Assembly: GCA_916700875.1 (NCBI GenBank)
Contig: CAKAKS010000022.1
Coordinates: forward strand, 11,616,013-11,680,012
Length of the DNA stretch: 64,000 nucleotides
Direction: 5' to 3'
Source of the DNA: Sebastes aleutianus
Lineage: Eukaryota > Chordata > Actinopteri > Perciformes > Sebastidae
The notes under the pieces are model-generated. The model was given only the letters and a program-made list of their open reading frames with translations, ran no database searches and was not told the DNA's origin. Below, in pieces: positions 60,738-64,000 of the stretch. The position numbers and the translations under genes were made by a program. The first letter of the stretch is position 1; each line of letters starts with the position of its first letter.

Positions 60738-60974
60738 CGCAACAACAGCTGTCAGTGTGAGACTCGTGGGTACCCACAGAACCCATTTTCATTCACATAT
60801 CTTGAGGTCAGAGGTCAAGGGATCCCTTTGAAAATGGCCGTGACAGTTTTTCGTCACCAAAAATTCAGCGGATGTTTGGAGCTAGTTTTATATGATACCA
60901 GTATCTTCACTCTAGCTTTAAAACTGAGCCCGCTACAACCTAAAAAGTGCAGGTTGTGTAGTTGCGCAGCCCTG
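60738..60974 (-). mobile_element. AGGGCTGTCAA-family repeat, copy D
   Basis: In reverse orientation: ACAACAGCTGTCAGTGTGAG, GTGGGTACCCACAGAACCCA, the DR1 block, ATATGATACCAGTATCTTCA, GAGCCCGCTACAACCTAAAA, ending at GCAGCCCT, the terminal AGGGCTGC of the family on the opposite strand. The block between the terminal word and GTTGTAGCGGG is shortened. It is followed by an AT microsatellite near 61003-61020. Confidence 0.7.
60805..60817 (+). promoter_or_regulatory. Perfect DR1 nuclear-receptor motif (predicted)
   Basis: AGGTCAGAGGTCA, identical to the motif at 27793 and to the reverse complement of 16401-16413. Confidence 0.5.
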
Positions 60975-62180
60975 TCTGCTTCTATTTGTTTCTTCTCAAA
61001 TATATGTATATATATATATAAAGGGAAACAAAAAGGGACAGTTAGTGTTTTTTTACCTGGATTTGCCTCATTACTGCGCAAGATTTAAGTATCTCCAAAT
61101 GTGGTGATTTTTTATTTTTTAAATAAACTGAATGATTATTTATTGAAAGAAAAGATTGGCTAAATAACACACTGGATTGCACAATGCATGCATTATCTCA
61201 TAGCTCAAAAAAACAAGGTTGTTTTTCTTCGCTCATGAAAAGCTTTTTTCATTCATTTTGAAGGTACACGGTTTTCACTGGACGGCAATCGTTTCATACA
61301 TTCATTAAGGCCCCCTGTATAAATATCATGGCCTGGAAAATACAGCACACAAGAGAATGAAACAGAGATAAAGGATAAAGAGAGCAGGGGGTGACACGAC
61401 TAATGACAACAGCACGCAATAAGAGCACTACATCAGAGGTAATTAAGCTATTTTCTGTGGTCCAGAGTCTATAATCTCAATAGAAGCCAGAGGGGACTTA
61501 ATGGCTGTTTGAAATGGAACAAAAAAATCAACCTAGGGTGTCCATTGCTGTTTTAAAAAGGTAGCGAACAAAGCATGGACACAGTTTAAATGTCCTTTGC
61601 AGGGAGTGCCACCGAGTTCAGCCGAGACGGAGGGAAACTGACTGGAGGTCAATGGGGGATCTTGGCGAGCAGAAAGGGCAAATAACGCGGCAGGCAGCAG
61701 AGGATGCTTTGACCTTTTACTGCTGGTTTTGGAGCCAAAAGAAGAGCAGGGGGCTGGGTGGAGGAAGTTCTTGCCTGTGGTGAACTGGAAAGCACCTCAC
61801 TTCCCTGGCATCACCGCCCCCTTTGCCAAACCTCCACCTACTTCTCCCGGGAGTCGGACGGACGTCACGGAGGACTGGGAGGGTTATAGATGCTGACAGG
61901 TCTGAGCAGCCGTCATAAGAATTACCAGAGACCAGTTAAGTGTTTGACCACTCTTTGTATGGGGAAGTAATCGGACAGGTTAATTTATTCCTTCATCCTC
62001 AGAGATATGATCAATGGCAAAAAGATGATATTTTCTATTTTAGACCCTTTTTTGAAATTGTGTTTTAATACAAAAATCTAAAACATGATTATATGAACAA
62101 CATAAACCGTGTTAACCCTTTAAAAAATGGGCCGTGAAGCATTTATTTCATACTCAAAGAAATGGGTTATATCTGGGTTA
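60975..62180. other. Unique non-coding DNA, no gene seen
   Basis: An AT dinucleotide tract lies at about 61003-61020. A GC-richer patch at 61790-61910 contains GGACGGACGTCACGGAGGAC but no coding frame of note. Confidence 0.5.
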
Positions 62181-63881
62181 CATCACAATAAGCAAAACTA
62201 CCAATGTAGGCACTGGCGGACCATTTCTATTGTAGAGTTAAATATCTTTTTCTTATTTTCTACAGGCGGTGAAAACACCATAATCCGTCACATTACTAGT
62301 CGAGGTCTCTATCCCTGCCATTATGTTTGCATTGAAGCCTGTGCCCTTTTCAATTATTAATATTGTGGTTATCCAAGAGTTTGTCAACAGCATGCTGTCT
62401 GATGAATATTGTATTATGTTATTATATTCGGTGTCAAGGGGTTCAGTTATAGCACAATAAACAAACCATGAAAGCAGCTTTGGCTGATTATATTTGAAAA
62501 TGGGGTTGAGCTCAACATCAAATCCCACCACTTAGGACTTTGAGGGTGGGCTCATATTCCATGATAACCTTCCTTTCAACCTAAAACTTCCCATATTTTC
62601 TGGGTTACGCAGAAGGAAACATGGCTCTCTTTGGTGCTCATTAAGGTTGAACACTCATCAAACAGACTTAAAAACTAGAATAATCGTGTTTCATCTTTTC
62701 AACTAAAAGGTTGAGCTAAGAGACTGCATATCTTTCTTATCGAGGATTTTTTTCAAAAGATTCGGGGCGTACATTTAGACAAAAATGAGCTTGGTACTGA
62801 ATATTTAAAAGCAGCGTTTCAATGCAATCTGATGCAAATGTTAAAGCACAACATTTCACGATGAAAAAGTCATTTTAAAAACAAAAAGCTGCAGATTCTC
62901 CTTCATCCGCATTTGATTAAGAACAGCATCTGTTACGGGTAGAAAACCAAAAAGCAGTGCGTAATAGAACACTGTTAGAGATGAGATGAAAAGGGAGATG
63001 AAAAAGTGCAGGATTACGTAAAACTAATTTAAGACTGACACTTAACGAAAACCTCATTTGCATGTAAATGCAAGGCCGTGATGGGAAATGTTATGAAAGA
63101 GAGTTTCACGAAGACTTTTGTGGAGTTGTTGCATAGGCTGCCTGTCTGCAAGGTAGATTCAGTAGCTTAGCTGTATGTTAGCCATTGGCCAAACCAAACA
63201 CAGCTGCTGTCTAGACTAAGGTGGTAAATATTGTCAACTGCACTGAATGCACCACAGAAGCCATCTTTGGAAGGGCAGCGAATGCACAAGCTGGACCAGT
63301 ATTGTACTGGCCAATACTGACTTTCAGTAGTACCTGTAAAACACACAGGCTCCAGGTGTTGTGAGCTCTGTGGTGATTTTCAGAAAGAAGGCCCAGAAAT
63401 TCAATGTTTCATCCAATTCATGTCATGAATACCAGTATGACCATCTATCAAGCAGGCAGGCCAACGACTCCCAACAGGGCTGAAACTCATCTATGGTGAT
63501 GAAGCTGCAGGCATTGTCAGCATGAGCGAAAACCACAATGAGGGCATGATAGACATGACCCATTTGAACGTGAACCAACAGTAACGAGGGCGTCCAAATT
63601 CACTGCTTCGACAAATGCCAGTGTAGAACTTTTGCTTAATCACACCCATAGGCCACAGACTCGGGGGAAGATACTGGTGTTGCTGCCAACTTAGCTGTAA
63701 TAGTAAACAGTCACACAGTTTAAATGCCTCTCTGTAATCATCTCTGTCCAAAGGAACTGCATTTTTTTTGGTTGGAGATGTACTTGAATTAAGTAAAATA
63801 GAGAATAGTGTTGAAGTCTTTGAACTCTGCAATAGAAATGGTCCGCCAGTGCCTACATTGGTATTTTTGCATATTGTGATG
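62181..63881. mobile_element. 1.7-kb block bounded by 59-bp inverted repeats
   Basis: Arms at 62181-62239 and 63823-63881 are inverted complements at 56 of 59 positions. The shared core is CCAATGTAGGCACTGGCGGA, then CCATTTCTATTG. Beyond the arms the flanks show only scattered further similarity (AACCGTG on both sides). Inside, the left 1 kb is AT-rich and unique, and the right 700 bp is less AT-rich. The longest minus-strand frame of the window (63491-63895, 134 codons) begins in the right arm but shows no known domain. It could be a non-autonomous TIR transposon or two head-to-head copies of a smaller repeat flanking unrelated DNA. Confidence 0.6.
63056..63072. promoter_or_regulatory. Octamer-like palindromic motif (predicted)
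   Basis: ATTTGCATGTAAATGCA contains a perfect POU octamer (ATTTGCAT) overlapping a second inverted octamer-like half. Short motifs like this occur by chance, so function is uncertain. Confidence 0.3.
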
Positions 63882-63983
63882 TCATTTCTTAACACTCCAT
63901 AAGTTATTTGAACTATGCACGGTTTTTAGTTTTTGAGCTATACTCGTTTTGTTACATTCCGCACGCAAGGTAGCGTGACGTAA

Positions 63984-63991
63984 TGACGTCA
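63984..63991. promoter_or_regulatory. CRE palindrome (predicted)
   Basis: TGACGTCA is a perfect cAMP-response element, with a second TGACGTAA half-type site eight bases upstream, in a CpG-containing patch at the window edge. It could belong to a promoter or repeat outside the window. Confidence 0.3.
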
Positions 63992-64000
63992 TCACGAGCG

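Noticed and set aside
63491..63895. Longest open frame, 134 codons, minus strand
   Set aside because: No domain or signal recognised, it begins inside an inverted-repeat arm, and the length is within what chance gives in 64 kb. Kept only as a comment on the 62181-63881 block.

Overview
The window looks like nuclear DNA from a teleost fish, most likely a percomorph. It is AT-leaning and has no operon-like gene packing. It is full of short non-autonomous DNA transposons and simple repeats of kinds I recognise from percomorph genomes, including a tRNA-headed SINE at 29634-29820. I find no intact protein-coding gene, no convincing host exon, no rRNA and no functional tRNA gene. The longest open frames are about 110-134 codons, overlap on both strands and show no recognisable domain, as expected by chance in 64 kb. 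The segment is best read as a gene desert or the inside of a very large intron.

Layout: 1-14 kb holds a MITE abutted by a second element (1829-2780), a possible terminal-inverted-repeat (TIR) element (4412-5120), an inverted partial repeat (6562-6832), a CACTGTAAAA-ended element (9605-10219) and a 93-bp tandem duplication (12728-12889). From 14 to 29 kb there is a nested insertion (14314-14909), several fragments of a family starting AGGGCTGTCAA, an A-rich to T-rich strand switch (20932-21250), a broken THAP-type zinc-finger fragment (24592-24787) and a hAT-like end (26995-27175). From 29 to 45 kb there is a MITE/SINE pair (29343-29836), a MADF-like transposon ORF fragment (30890-31165), TIR elements at 31556-32319, 33622-33920 and 38325-38811, a roughly 600-bp repeat (41036-41633) and a long near-perfect hairpin (42881-43053). 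From 45 to 64 kb there is a 1.2-kb hAT-like element (47612-48836), a 238-bp MITE (55659-55896), a second copy of the 600-bp repeat (58902-59498) and a 1.7-kb block flanked by 59-bp inverted repeats (62181-63881).

The most interesting signals are regulatory or structural, not coding. Two unrelated repeat families carry consensus nuclear-receptor sites: one has a palindromic estrogen-response element with a DR1, the other a perfect DR1. There are two copies of the first family and three DR1-bearing copies of the second. The 73-bp-arm hairpin could form a small-RNA precursor. Between the repeats lie unique stretches with clustered TAAT and ATTTGCAT-type words that could be conserved non-coding elements, but this cannot be shown without alignment. 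Transposon family names are given only at superfamily level and from memory; structural claims (TIRs, target-site duplications, copy pairs) were read directly from the sequence.
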